Source: DATLEX01 sp035525045 (GTDB lineage Bacteria > Acidobacteriota > Thermoanaerobaculia > Gp7-AA8). From it: a stretch of 8,729 bases of DNA. The position numbers were made by a program, and so were the translations under genes. Positions 1 to 8,394 of this stretch are shown in pieces; within the stretch, counting starts at the first letter, position 1, and every line of letters begins with the position of its first letter. Under the pieces are notes generated by a model that was not told the origin of the DNA, did not search any database, and worked only from the letters and a program-made list of their open reading frames with translations. The stretch spans positions 1 through 8,729 of the forward strand of contig DATLEX010000001.1 of assembly GCA_035525045.1 (NCBI GenBank), read 5' to 3'.

Positions 1-1
1 G

Positions 2-1651
<1,650 letters not shown>

Positions 1652-1713
1652 CCGGGGCGGATCGAGCTCGTCTGGTAACATGGCGCAAGACGTTCGTCCA
1701 GACGTCGCCCAAC

Positions 1714-1890
1714 ATGAAGACACCATTCGATCGACGGGACGTCGCTCTCCGCACGCTCATCGTCGTGGCCGGAGCGCTGGCAGCGGTGCTGCTGGCCATG
1801 AAGGGTCAGGCCGAGGCCATCCCCGCTCTCGCTGTGGGCGGCACGCTCGGCGCCTTTGTCATGGCCCGTCTCGGCGCGACGGAAGATTGA
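1714..1890 (+). CDS. Small hypothetical membrane protein (58 aa)
   Basis: A 58-codon open frame beginning ATG at 1714, 62 bp after the argS stop and on the same strand. The N-terminus is charged (MKTPFDRRD). Two hydrophobic stretches follow, at about residues 12-29 and 36-53, separated by KGQAEA. This pattern is consistent with a two-helix hairpin in the membrane with a short acidic tail (ATED). I do not recognise a family and assign no function. There is no clear Shine-Dalgarno in front of the ATG, and the same frame is open further upstream into argS, so the start is uncertain. Support comes from the amphipathic/hydrophobic pattern, the fact that it fills the argS-csp gap, and its ending 7 bp from the convergent cold-shock gene. 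It could still be a chance ORF in GC-rich DNA. Confidence 0.5.
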   Translation: MKTPFDRRDVALRTLIVVAGALAAVLLAMKGQAEAIPALAVGGTLGAFVMARLGATED

Positions 1891-1897
1891 GGTCCGG

Positions 1898-2119
1898 TCA
1901 GGAAGCCTGCTGATCGAGGCGGCGCACGTTCTCGGCCTGCAGGCCCTTGGGGCCCTGCTTGACGTCGAACTCGACGCGTTCTCCCTCGTTCAGCGTCCTG
2001 TACCCGCTCTGATTCCCGATCGCGGTGTGGTGGACGAAGACGTCTTCGCCCGTCTCCCGTTTGATGAACCCGTAGCCCTTGTCGTTGTTAAACCATTTCA
2101 CGGTGCCAACTTCCGGCAT
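1898..2119 (-). CDS. Cold-shock domain protein, CspA family
   Basis: A 73-residue single cold-shock domain (OB fold) protein that binds single-stranded RNA/DNA as an RNA chaperone. The start at MPEVGTVKWF is chosen because it matches the usual CspA N-terminus and has a strong Shine-Dalgarno (GGAGGG, 5 nt upstream); a longer frame opening at 2173 adds only unconserved arginine/alanine-rich residues. RNP1 is visible as KGYGFI (residues 14-19) and RNP2 as DVFVHHTAI (26-34), followed by the LNEGERVEFDV strand and the QGPKGLQAENV ending, all canonical. Length is normal for the family (about 66-75). It is the last gene of the minus-strand block, 70 bp after the acetyltransferase stop, and converges on the small membrane protein. 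No long cold-box leader is possible within the 70-bp gap unless it overlaps the acetyltransferase gene. Which csp paralogue it is cannot be said. Confidence 0.95.
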   Translation of the reverse strand: MPEVGTVKWFNNDKGYGFIKRETGEDVFVHHTAIGNQSGYRTLNEGERVEFDVKQGPKGLQAENVRRLDQQAS

Positions 2120-2124
2120 TCCTA

Positions 2125-2130
2125 CCCTCC
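2125..2130 (-). promoter_or_regulatory. Strong Shine-Dalgarno of the cold-shock gene
   Basis: On the minus strand the sequence reads GGAGGG, then TAGGA, then ATG. This near-perfect anti-16S match at 5-nt spacing decides the start of the cold-shock protein at 2119 rather than the longer frame. Confidence 0.75.
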
Positions 2131-2189
2131 GAAGTGCGGCGGCGCAACTTCTCCGGCATCGGGCCTCGTGCAATGTTCGCGCCGCGTGA

Positions 2190-3053
2190 TTACCAGATCA
2201 GGGCGCGGTTGATGCCGATCTGGGTGAATCCGAGGGATTCGTAGAGGGCGATCGCGGGGCGGTTGAAGTCGTTCACGAATAGCGTGACCGACTGCCGTTT
2301 CCGGAACAGGTGCCCACAGACTTCCCGGAGAGTCTCCCGGGCCAGGCCGTGCCGGCGGAAGCGGGGATGCGTCCAGACTCCCATCAACTGGACGGCGGTC
2401 GCCGTAACCGCGGAAAACTCGCATTTCGCGACGATTTCTCCCTCTTCGATCCGGACGATACTCCGGCCCTGGTCGACCAGTTCGCGGACCCGCTCGCGGT
2501 ATCCGGCCGGATCGCGCAGGAGGGGATCGATGCCGACCTCTTCCTTGTGCATCGCCGCGCAGGCCGGCACGAGCCTGTCCAGGTCGGCAGGCTTCCCGTA
2601 GCGGGCGGCCCGGAGGTCGGGGAAGTCGAGACGAGGGCGGAGGGCATAGGTCGGCTGAGTCATTCGTACGACCGTGGGGGGATCGAGGTGGGAGCGGAGA
2701 TGGGACCAGAGCGACTCGACCAGATGCGCCGGCGAGATGATGGCACGAACCGGAAGCATGCGGGTGATGATGCGGTCGGCGATCAGCGAAGCGGCGGTGT
2801 CGATCCGGTCGTGGCGCTCGGCGGGCGCGCCCGCCAGCACCACGTTCGTGGCCAGGGAGGCCGCCATGACGATCTCGCCGTCGTGCCGCACCGCAATCAT
2901 CTGCGTCGCCGCGGCGGAGCGCTCCTCTTCCAGACGCGACAGCAGGTAGACGTTGATCAGCGGCTCCCGCGAGAGGAAGGAGGCTACCGCCCGCGCGTCG
3001 TCGTCGGCGACCGCGCGCAACGACCATCGGCCCTCGGCGGGAAAGGTCACCAT
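2190..3053 (-). CDS. GNAT-family N-acetyltransferase with DUF4081-like N-terminal domain
   Basis: A 287-residue predicted acetyl-CoA-dependent N-acetyltransferase; substrate unknown. The C-terminal half (about residues 150-285) is a GNAT fold. The acetyl-CoA pyrophosphate-binding loop appears as HPRFRRHGLA (229-238), and the late strand/helix as LFVNDFNRPAIALYESLGF (258-276). The N-terminal half resembles DUF4081, which precedes the GNAT domain in a family well represented in Actinobacteria; the linking segment MHKEEVGIDPLLRDPAGYRERV (residues 168-189) is also characteristic of that family. Start ATG at 3053 lies 19 bp after the stop of the phospholipase D-like gene, with a modest GAGAGG about 11 nt upstream, so the two are probably cotranscribed. 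The family assignment rests on recalled motif patterns; GNAT is firm, DUF4081 is likely. Nothing in the protein indicates whether the acceptor is a small molecule, a lipid amine or a protein. Confidence 0.88.
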   Translation of the reverse strand: MVTFPAEGRWSLRAVADDDARAVASFLSREPLINVYLLSRLEEERSAAATQMIAVRHDGEIVMAASLATNVVLAGAPAERHDRIDTAASLIADRIITRMLPVRAIISPAHLVESLWSHLRSHLDPPTVVRMTQPTYALRPRLDFPDLRAARYGKPADLDRLVPACAAMHKEEVGIDPLLRDPAGYRERVRELVDQGRSIVRIEEGEIVAKCEFSAVTATAVQLMGVWTHPRFRRHGLARETLREVCGHLFRKRQSVTLFVNDFNRPAIALYESLGFTQIGINRALIW

Positions 3054-3072
3054 GGATGTCGCATCCTCTCAG

Positions 3073-4401
3073 TCAGAGCTGATCGTGCGCGAGGTATGCT
3101 AGCCCGTCCTTCAACTTGTGCCAAAGCGAGCGGCGGCGCCACTCGTCGAGTCTCCGCTCGCGTGCAAAGCGAAGGTCGTCGAAGAACGCGGCGCGCAACT
3201 GCCCCGCCACCTCCGAGTCGAGCACGCCCACGCTGATCTCGTCGTTGATCTCGAAGGAGCGGTCGTCGAAGTTCGTCGACCCCACGCTGGCCCAGGCGCC
3301 GTCCACGACCATCACCTTCTGGTGCAGCAGGGTCTTGTCGTACTCCCAGATCCGGACGCCCCGCGCCAGGAGATGCCCGAAACGATGGTGGCTGGCATGC
3401 TGGACCAGGGCGTTGTCGGTGGCGGATACGGAGGGAACCATGATCAGGATCTCCACGCCGCGCGACCGCGCATCCTCGATGGCTCGAAGCGCGTCGCGGT
3501 CCGGCAGAAGATACGGGTTCTGAATGATCACTTCCCGCCGCGCCGACACGATGGCAAGGTAGTAGAGAATCTGGACCGTGGAGGAGCTTCCGGTTGGCGA
3601 GGCGTAGGCGACATGGACCGTCGACGCACCGGCCGCGGGAATGTCGGCGGGGAAGTATGTCTCGCCGGCCAGGATCTCCCCCCTCTCCTCGATCCAGTTT
3701 TCGGAGAACGCCCCCTGGAGTCGCCTGACGGCCGGCCCTTCGATCCTCAGAGCGGTGTCGCGGTATTGGGCCTTGTTCCCGGCGTTTCCCATCCACTCGT
3801 CGCCGATCCCGTGCCCCGCCACGTAGCCGATGCGGCCGTCGATGATCATCAGCTTGCGGTGGTCGCGGTTGTTCAGCCGTCCGAGATTGCTGAGGCGGAT
3901 GGGGTGAAACTTCGCCACAACGACGCCCGACTCCCGCAATCGCTCTTCGACCTTCCTGACCTGCCGGCCGCCGAAGGCGTCGACGAGGAGGCGCACCTCG
4001 ACTCCCTCACGCGCCTTCTGCCCGAGGAGGGCGGCAAGACGCCGGGCCAGCTCGCCGTCCCGCCAGATGAACGTCTCGATGTGCACATTCTCCCGCGCCG
4101 CGCCGATGTCGGCGAAGAGCCGGGGAAAGAAGCCGTCGCCGTTCTGCAGCACCTCCACACGGTTGCCGGGATCGAGCTCACCCTGCGTCACTCCGGCCAT
4201 TGACGGAAGCATGACCTGGAGATCGCCAGGGTCGCGCACGGTGAGCGTCGCCGGGTCCCGCTTCCACTTCGCCGACCAGAGGAGCAACGACAGGAGGGAC
4301 AGAACCACCACCACCGACACGGCCAGGGCGAGGGGGACGCGGATGTAGGTCGTGCCCTTGCGCCTGGTGATCTCGAAGGTTTTGTCGTTCTTATGGGCCA
4401 T
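3073..4401 (-). CDS. Phospholipase D-superfamily protein, cardiolipin synthase-like
   Basis: A 442-residue membrane-anchored member of the phospholipase D superfamily, probably a cardiolipin synthase (ClsA/B/C type) that transfers a phosphatidyl group to phosphatidylglycerol at the cytoplasmic membrane. A short charged N-terminus is followed by one transmembrane helix (about residues 21-43). Two HKD catalytic motifs are intact: HRKLMIID (181-188) and HQKVMVVD (360-367). Each has its usual partner downstream, including GSTNFDDRSFEINDE (374-388), which is typical of bacterial cardiolipin synthases. The strand before motif 1 (VHIETFIWRDGE) is also typical. The ATG at 4401 lies inside the 3' end of the preceding EEP gene (11-bp overlap) and has GGAG 7 nt upstream, so translation is likely coupled. 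Other PLD reactions (phospholipase, endonuclease) are possible, but the second-motif context favours cardiolipin synthesis. Confidence 0.9.
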   Translation of the reverse strand: MAHKNDKTFEITRRKGTTYIRVPLALAVSVVVVLSLLSLLLWSAKWKRDPATLTVRDPGDLQVMLPSMAGVTQGELDPGNRVEVLQNGDGFFPRLFADIGAARENVHIETFIWRDGELARRLAALLGQKAREGVEVRLLVDAFGGRQVRKVEERLRESGVVVAKFHPIRLSNLGRLNNRDHRKLMIIDGRIGYVAGHGIGDEWMGNAGNKAQYRDTALRIEGPAVRRLQGAFSENWIEERGEILAGETYFPADIPAAGASTVHVAYASPTGSSSTVQILYYLAIVSARREVIIQNPYLLPDRDALRAIEDARSRGVEILIMVPSVSATDNALVQHASHHRFGHLLARGVRIWEYDKTLLHQKVMVVDGAWASVGSTNFDDRSFEINDEISVGVLDSEVAGQLRAAFFDDLRFARERRLDEWRRRSLWHKLKDGLAYLAHDQL

Positions 4402-5227
4402 GGCGAAGCTCCACGAGGACGGGGCGGTGGTCGGACGGCCCCTCGTCCACGGTCCGGGCCGCGGCCACCTGCCAGCCTCTGTCGGCGAACACGTAGTCGA
4501 TGGTCAGTTCCGTCAGCCGATGCGTCGCGGCAGGAGCGCTGACCATCCGGAAGCCTTCGTCGCGCTGGAATCGGGCGAGCTCGGGCGAATCGGGCCCCGC
4601 GTTCAGGTCGCCGGCCAGGATGGAGGGATGCGTGCTGGAGCGGATGTGGCGCGCCACGCACTCGATCTGCCGCATCCGGATGTCGCGGTTCAGCTTCTCC
4701 CACGCCGCCAGGTGCGTGACGTAGAAGAGCACCGTCCCCCCGTCGATGGCGATTTTCGCCTCGAGCAGCGTTCGCGGCTCGCCGGTGCCGGGCAGCTTGT
4801 GCAGATCATGCGACACGATGCGTCCCCGGGTGAGGATGGCGTTCCCGTATTGCCCGCCGAGCTGCTCGTAGCTCTCACCGAAGACGACGTTCATCCCGGT
4901 TCTGCGCCGGAGCTCCTCGACCTGATCGCGGAAACGCGCCTGCCAGGTGCTCCGGTGCGCCTCGTTGACCCCGACGATGTCCGGCCGCAGCCGATTGATC
5001 GTCGCGGCGACCGCGGCGATGTGGCCGCCCCTCAGCAGAGCGGCGTGTCCCTGGATGTTGTACGACATGACCACCAGGCGCGGCGGATAGGCCGGCGCCA
5101 GCGCGGCCGGCGCCGGGCCGGCCAGGCAGTCGCCGGAACGGAACTCGTAGATCGAGAAGAAGCGGTACGCGAAGACGAGCAGGATGACCATCAGACATCC
5201 GATACCGAAACGGGCGCCGTGTCGCAT
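4391..5227 (-). CDS. Membrane-anchored endonuclease/exonuclease/phosphatase (EEP) family protein, YbhP-like
   Basis: A 278-residue protein of the DNase I-like EEP fold (Mg-dependent phosphoesterases). An N-terminal hydrophobic segment (about residues 7-24) acts as anchor or signal. All core EEP motifs are visible: SYNIQG (55-60, metal-site Asn), VGVNEA (86-90, metal-binding Glu), THLAAWEKL (171-179), AGDLNA (205-210, catalytic Asp/Asn), IDYVF (243-247) and SDHRPV (265-270, catalytic His). The stop lies inside the start region of the cardiolipin synthase-like gene (11-bp overlap). In E. coli the EEP gene ybhP likewise precedes the cardiolipin synthase gene clsB, so a phospholipid-linked role is more likely than nucleic-acid cleavage; that is inference. 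The ATG at 5227 is chosen because it directly precedes the hydrophobic segment. There is no good Shine-Dalgarno, and a GTG at 5266 in the same frame would place part of the upstream 43-bp repeat in the coding region. Confidence 0.87.
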   Translation of the reverse strand: MRHGARFGIGCLMVILLVFAYRFFSIYEFRSGDCLAGPAPAALAPAYPPRLVVMSYNIQGHAALLRGGHIAAVAATINRLRPDIVGVNEAHRSTWQARFRDQVEELRRRTGMNVVFGESYEQLGGQYGNAILTRGRIVSHDLHKLPGTGEPRTLLEAKIAIDGGTVLFYVTHLAAWEKLNRDIRMRQIECVARHIRSSTHPSILAGDLNAGPDSPELARFQRDEGFRMVSAPAATHRLTELTIDYVFADRGWQVAAARTVDEGPSDHRPVLVELRHGP

Positions 5228-5243
5228 AAGCGAGAAGGATGCC

Positions 5244-5286
5244 GGTGTCAGCCCGAGCTGGTTCACGGCGCCGGGCGCCGGTGAAG
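5244..5286 (+). repeat. 43-bp dispersed repeat, copy 1 (palindromic)
   Basis: Begins GGTGTCAGCCCGAGCTGG and ends GGCGCCGGTGAAG. It matches 8394-8436 at 40 of 43 positions in the same orientation. This copy fills most of the 68-bp gap between nagB and the EEP gene. Within it, TTCAC GGCGCC (5262-5272) pairs with GGCGCC-G-GTGAA (5274-5285) to give an 11-bp stem with one bulged G and almost no loop. It starts about 10 nt after the nagB stop on the minus transcript and has no following U-run, so it looks like a REP-like 3' hairpin, not a classic intrinsic terminator. Confidence 0.75.
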
Positions 5287-5295
5287 GTTTGACAG

Positions 5296-6000
5296 TTACA
5301 CGGCGGTCAGCACCCGCACGTTCCCGTGGGTCCGGAGGGCCGAGGCGGGGAAGGAGACGTCGACGTCTCCCGACTCGAGCCGCTCCTGCGCCTGCTCCTT
5401 GCCGTGACCGGCGACGAGGAGGACGATGGCGGAGGAGCCCAGGATCGTGCCGATGCCGATGGTGATCGCCTGCGCGGGGACGTGCCCGTCCTCGAAGAGG
5501 GCCGCGTTGGCGATGCGCGTCGACTCGGTCAGCTCGACCACCCGCGTCCGCGACTGGAAGGGCGTCCCCGGCTCGTTGAAGCCGATGTGGCCGTTGCGCC
5601 CGAGGCCGAGGAAGGTCAGGCCCAATCCGCCGGCATCGGCGATCGCCCGTTCGTATCGTTCGCATTCGGCGTCGAGGTCGGGGGCCATTCCGTCGGGGAT
5701 GTTCACCCGTGAGGGATCGATGTCGATGTGGTCGAACAGGTGTTTGCGCATGAACGAGCAGTAGCTGCCGGGATGCGTGCGGGGGATCCCGACGTACTCG
5801 TCGAGGTTGAACGTCGTCACCTCTTGAAAGCAGTGGTACTTGCGGGCGCACTCCTGCACGACCCGGTCGTACATTCCGACCGGCGTTCGCCCGGTCGGCA
5901 GGCCGAGAACGATCCTGGGATTGCCATCCGCAGCCTCGACGAGAATGGCGGCGGCGCGGTCGGAGAGGGCCTCGTAGTCTTCGAATCGCTCCCAGATCAC
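5296..6000 (-). CDS. nagB: Glucosamine-6-phosphate deaminase
   Basis: Converts glucosamine-6-phosphate to fructose-6-phosphate plus ammonia, the step that moves amino sugars into glycolysis in the cytoplasm. 234 residues, close to the shorter NagB enzymes of Firmicutes (about 240) and shorter than E. coli NagB (266), which has a C-terminal extension. Visible motifs: LGLPTGRTP (32-40, phosphate-binding loop), TFNLDEYVGI (63-72, with the proton-relay Asp at 67), and the signature LGLGRNGHIGFNEPG (131-145) with catalytic His138 and Glu143. The residue equivalent to E. coli Asp141 is Asn136, a substitution common outside enterobacteria. The start is GTG at 6000, overlapping the nagA stop as GTGA, with GAGG about 8 nt upstream, so translation is coupled to nagA. 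6-phosphogluconolactonase is a related fold, but the NagB signature is unambiguous. Confidence 0.95.
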   Translation of the reverse strand: MIWERFEDYEALSDRAAAILVEAADGNPRIVLGLPTGRTPVGMYDRVVQECARKYHCFQEVTTFNLDEYVGIPRTHPGSYCSFMRKHLFDHIDIDPSRVNIPDGMAPDLDAECERYERAIADAGGLGLTFLGLGRNGHIGFNEPGTPFQSRTRVVELTESTRIANAALFEDGHVPAQAITIGIGTILGSSAIVLLVAGHGKEQAQERLESGDVDVSFPASALRTHGNVRVLTAV

Positions 6001-7133
6001 GCCATGACCTCTTCGCCACGGGCGAAGACTCTCTCCACCTGGAACCGCGGGGTGAGCACCGCCAGATCGGCGTCATGCCCGCGCTCGAGCTTTCCCTTCC
6101 GGTCGGCGATGCCGAGGATCCGGGCGGGGACCTCGGTGGCCAAGGGGATGACCGCCTCGATGGGCAGACCGGCCAACTCGACCATGTTCTGCACCGCGGT
6201 GGCCATGGTCAGAACGCTTCCAGCCAGCGTTCCGTTCGCCAGCCGCGCCGTTCCTTCGTCGACGGTCACCTCGTACCCGTAGAGCTTGTAGCGACCGGCG
6301 GCCAGGCCGCAGGCGCGGATGGCGTCGGTGACGAGCGCCACGCGGTGCGGAAGGAGCATGGTGGCGATCCTGAGCACGGCTGGATGCACGTGCACCCCGT
6401 CCGCGATCAGCTCGGCGGTGGCGTCGGCGGAGACGAGCGCCGCACCCACGACCCCCGGCTCGCGATGGTGCATTCCGGTCATGGCATTGAAAAGATGCGT
6501 GAAGTGCGAGGCCCCCCATCCCAGTGCCGCCACTGCGTCGGCGAAGTCGCCGGAGGTGTGGCCGATGGAGAAGAGGATCCGGCCGCGGAAGTGCTCGATG
6601 AGCGCGCGTGCGCCGTCGATTTCCGGCGCGAGCGTGATCACAAACTTCAGACGAGGAGCGGCCGCGAGCAGGGCGGCGATCTCGTGGACGTCGGCCGGCC
6701 GGATCGAGCCGCTGTCCTGGGCGCCGGCATTCCGCCGGTTGATGTACGGCCCCTCCAGGTGAATGGCGCAGATCTCCGCTCCCCCGACCTCGTCGGCGGC
6801 GGTGGCGGCGATCGCCTTCACGGCGCGTTCGAGATCGGCGGCCGAGGAGGAGAGGGTCGTGGCCGCCATGGCCGTCGTTCCATGCCGGGCGTGAAACCGC
6901 AGGATGCGCCGGTTCGCCTCGGGGTCGGCGTCCATGAAGTCCGCCCCGTCGCCGCCGTGGATGTGCATGTCGATGAAGCCGGGGACCATCAGTCCGCCGA
7001 CCCGCTCCACCCCGGAGGGCGGCGAGGCCGTGCGCGCCACGTCGGTGATCCGTCCCCGGTTCATCATCACCAGAACGTCTTCGCGGATCGTCCCGTCGAT
7101 GAATGCGCGGCCGAAGAGGCGGTGCTCCCTCAC
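5997..7133 (-). CDS. nagA: N-acetylglucosamine-6-phosphate deacetylase
   Basis: Amidohydrolase-superfamily enzyme that removes acetate from GlcNAc-6-phosphate to give GlcN-6-phosphate, the substrate of the next gene, nagB. 378 residues, normal for NagA. Motifs in order: PGFIDMHIHGGDG (51-63), HLEGPYIN (125-132, metal-binding Glu127), SIGHTSGD (189-196, His192), THLFNAM (212-218, His213), REPG (224-227), DGVHVH (245-250, substrate-binding His) and TDAI (269-272, catalytic Asp270). It ends with the usual G.I..G..ADL amidohydrolase C-terminus (GKLERGHDADLAVL). The start is GTG at 7133, overlapping the murQ stop as GTGA; AGGTGA lies 7 nt upstream within murQ. The overlaps on both sides place it firmly in the middle of the murQ-nagA-nagB cassette. 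Confidence 0.96.
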   Translation of the reverse strand: MREHRLFGRAFIDGTIREDVLVMMNRGRITDVARTASPPSGVERVGGLMVPGFIDMHIHGGDGADFMDADPEANRRILRFHARHGTTAMAATTLSSSAADLERAVKAIAATAADEVGGAEICAIHLEGPYINRRNAGAQDSGSIRPADVHEIAALLAAAPRLKFVITLAPEIDGARALIEHFRGRILFSIGHTSGDFADAVAALGWGASHFTHLFNAMTGMHHREPGVVGAALVSADATAELIADGVHVHPAVLRIATMLLPHRVALVTDAIRACGLAAGRYKLYGYEVTVDEGTARLANGTLAGSVLTMATAVQNMVELAGLPIEAVIPLATEVPARILGIADRKGKLERGHDADLAVLTPRFQVERVFARGEEVMA

Positions 7134-8002
7134 GGACCGATCACCTCGCGCAGCCGGCCCTGGTGCTCTTCGAGGAGCCGGCGGGCGGTGGCGGCGTCGA
7201 CGCCCTTTTTCGCCATCACCGCCGCCACCTTCACGTCGCCGGCCGCCTCGCGCATGGCCTGCACGGCCATGGGGCGGGTGACGCCGGCGGCCAGCTCGAC
7301 CATGCTCACGGCCCGGTTGCGGAGCTTCTCGTTGGTGGCCGGCATGTCGATCATCAGGTTCGAGTAGACGTGGCCGAGGAGCACCATCACGCCGGTGGAG
7401 ATCGTGTTCAGGACCAGCTTCTGGGCCGTGCCGCTCTTCATGCGCGAGGAGCCCATGATCGCTTCCGGACCGGTCAGGGTGACGATGGGGATGTCGGCGT
7501 CGCGGGCCAGCGGCGAGCCGGGCACCGACGTGACGCCGACGGTGAGCGCGCCGAGCATGTTCGCGCGCCGGACGGCCGCCACCGTGAAGGGCGTGGTTCC
7601 CGACGCGGCGACGCCGGCCAGGGCGTCCTCCGGCCTGACCTCCGCGTTCACGGCGGCGATGGCGGCGTCCTCGTCGTCCTCGGCTCCCTCGGCGGCGGAG
7701 AAGAATGCGCCGGCGCCTCCGGCCATGATCACGCGCACGAGGGAGGGATCGATGCCGAAGGTCGGCGGCAGCTCCGCGGCGTCGAGCATGGCCATGCGGC
7801 CGCTGGTGCCGGCGCCGGCGTAGAAGAGACGGCCGCCGTGCGAGAGACGGTCGGCGATCTGCTCGACGGCATTGGCGATGCGCTCGCGCTCCGCGGCGAC
7901 GGCAGCGGCCACGGTAGCGTCCTGCTCCTGAATGATGCGGACGATCTCGATCGCCGGAAGGCGGTCGATCTCGAGGCTGGCCTCGAGCCGGTCCTGGCCC
8001 AT
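7130..8002 (-). CDS. murQ: N-acetylmuramic acid 6-phosphate etherase
   Basis: Cleaves the D-lactyl ether of MurNAc-6-phosphate to give GlcNAc-6-phosphate and D-lactate, the entry step for cell-wall muropeptide sugar recycling. From the chosen ATG (8002) it is 290 residues, against 298 in E. coli. The SIS-domain signature GAGTSGRMAMLDAAELPPTFG (residues 63-83) contains Glu77, equivalent to catalytic Glu83 of E. coli, and EGAEDD (105-110) contains Glu108, equivalent to Glu114, with identical spacing between them. TGPEAIMGSSRMKSGTAQKLVLN (177-199) and LMIDMPATNEKL (216-227) are further family hallmarks. The start was placed where MGQDRLEASLEIDRL aligns with the E. coli N-terminus; a GTG three codons upstream (8011) is an alternative, and a longer frame to 8155 is unconserved and would run into the divergent gene. 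No Shine-Dalgarno is evident. The protein is the head of the recycling cassette. Confidence 0.95.
   Translation of the reverse strand: MGQDRLEASLEIDRLPAIEIVRIIQEQDATVAAAVAAERERIANAVEQIADRLSHGGRLFYAGAGTSGRMAMLDAAELPPTFGIDPSLVRVIMAGGAGAFFSAAEGAEDDEDAAIAAVNAEVRPEDALAGVAASGTTPFTVAAVRRANMLGALTVGVTSVPGSPLARDADIPIVTLTGPEAIMGSSRMKSGTAQKLVLNTISTGVMVLLGHVYSNLMIDMPATNEKLRNRAVSMVELAAGVTRPMAVQAMREAAGDVKVAAVMAKKGVDAATARRLLEEHQGRLREVIGP
7141..7147 (-). promoter_or_regulatory. Shine-Dalgarno for the GTG start of nagA
   Basis: Minus-strand GAGGTGA lies 7 nt before the GTG at 7133, inside the 3' end of murQ. It supports the overlapping GTG as the true nagA start. Confidence 0.6.
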
Positions 8003-8028
8003 GGTCGGCACGAAGATATCATTCGGGA

Positions 8029-8394
8029 ATGGCCGTCGATCGCGATGGACTCCAGATCGCTTACCTCGGCGTCGCGCTGGCGCATTACCTCGACCTCGCC
8101 ACGGGCGACATCGTCGACCTCCCGCTGGAGGCCCCGGCGCCCGGCGACCCGTCACGCTTCCGGCGCATTCCGACCCGCACGCCCGAAAGCGAGGCGGAGG
8201 ACCGCAGGCTCTTCACCGAGAAGCTGGAGATGCCGGCACACCGGGAGCGCCTGGAGCGCGTGGTCGCCGACGCGAGCGCATTCCGGGCCGTGCTGGCCGA
8301 GGACCGCCACGTCGAGCGGACCTTCTTCACTTTCAAGAATGACCAGGCCACCCGAGCCATCGAGGAGTGGCTGCGCCAGGAGGGACTGTCGTAG
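8029..8394 (+). CDS. UPF0158-family protein of unknown function
   Basis: A 121-residue soluble acidic protein. The segment HYLDLATGDIVDLP (residues 19-32) matches the 'yYLDleTGeV' hallmark of UPF0158. The rest follows the family pattern: a charged helix (SEAEDRRLFTEKL), a helix with ERVVADASAFRAVL where members have a 'GAFRrFkdvL' motif, then TFFTFKNDQATRAIEEWL and a short Gly-Leu end. The molecular function of the family is not known to me. It is divergent from murQ with only 26 bp between the starts. There is no Shine-Dalgarno in front of the ATG, and a TATCAT hexamer at 8017-8022 would place transcription start at or next to the ATG, so it may be translated from a leaderless mRNA. Its stop codon TAG abuts copy 2 of the 43-bp repeat. 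Confidence 0.72.
   Translation: MAVDRDGLQIAYLGVALAHYLDLATGDIVDLPLEAPAPGDPSRFRRIPTRTPESEAEDRRLFTEKLEMPAHRERLERVVADASAFRAVLAEDRHVERTFFTFKNDQATRAIEEWLRQEGLS

Noticed and set aside
1673..1681. TGGTAACAT as an extended -10 promoter for the 58-residue gene
   Set aside because: Only four of six -10 bases match and no -35 lies at 16-18 bp; too weak to list.
2120..2173. N-terminal extension of the cold-shock protein to a start at 2173
   Set aside because: The added residues are unconserved, and the internal ATG at 2119 has a strong Shine-Dalgarno and the canonical CspA N-terminus.
2122..3027. 301-codon minus-strand frame overlapping the GNAT gene
   Set aside because: Arg/Pro-rich shadow of the GNAT frame, with no conserved motif; long open frames off-frame are expected in GC-rich genes.
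3118..4203. 361-codon + strand frame antisense to the cardiolipin synthase-like gene
   Set aside because: Antisense shadow of a gene with intact HKD motifs; no recognisable domain.
5262..5285. Intrinsic terminator after nagB
   Set aside because: The hairpin is stable but is not followed by a U-run on the minus transcript, and it belongs to a repeated element, so it is listed as a repeat.
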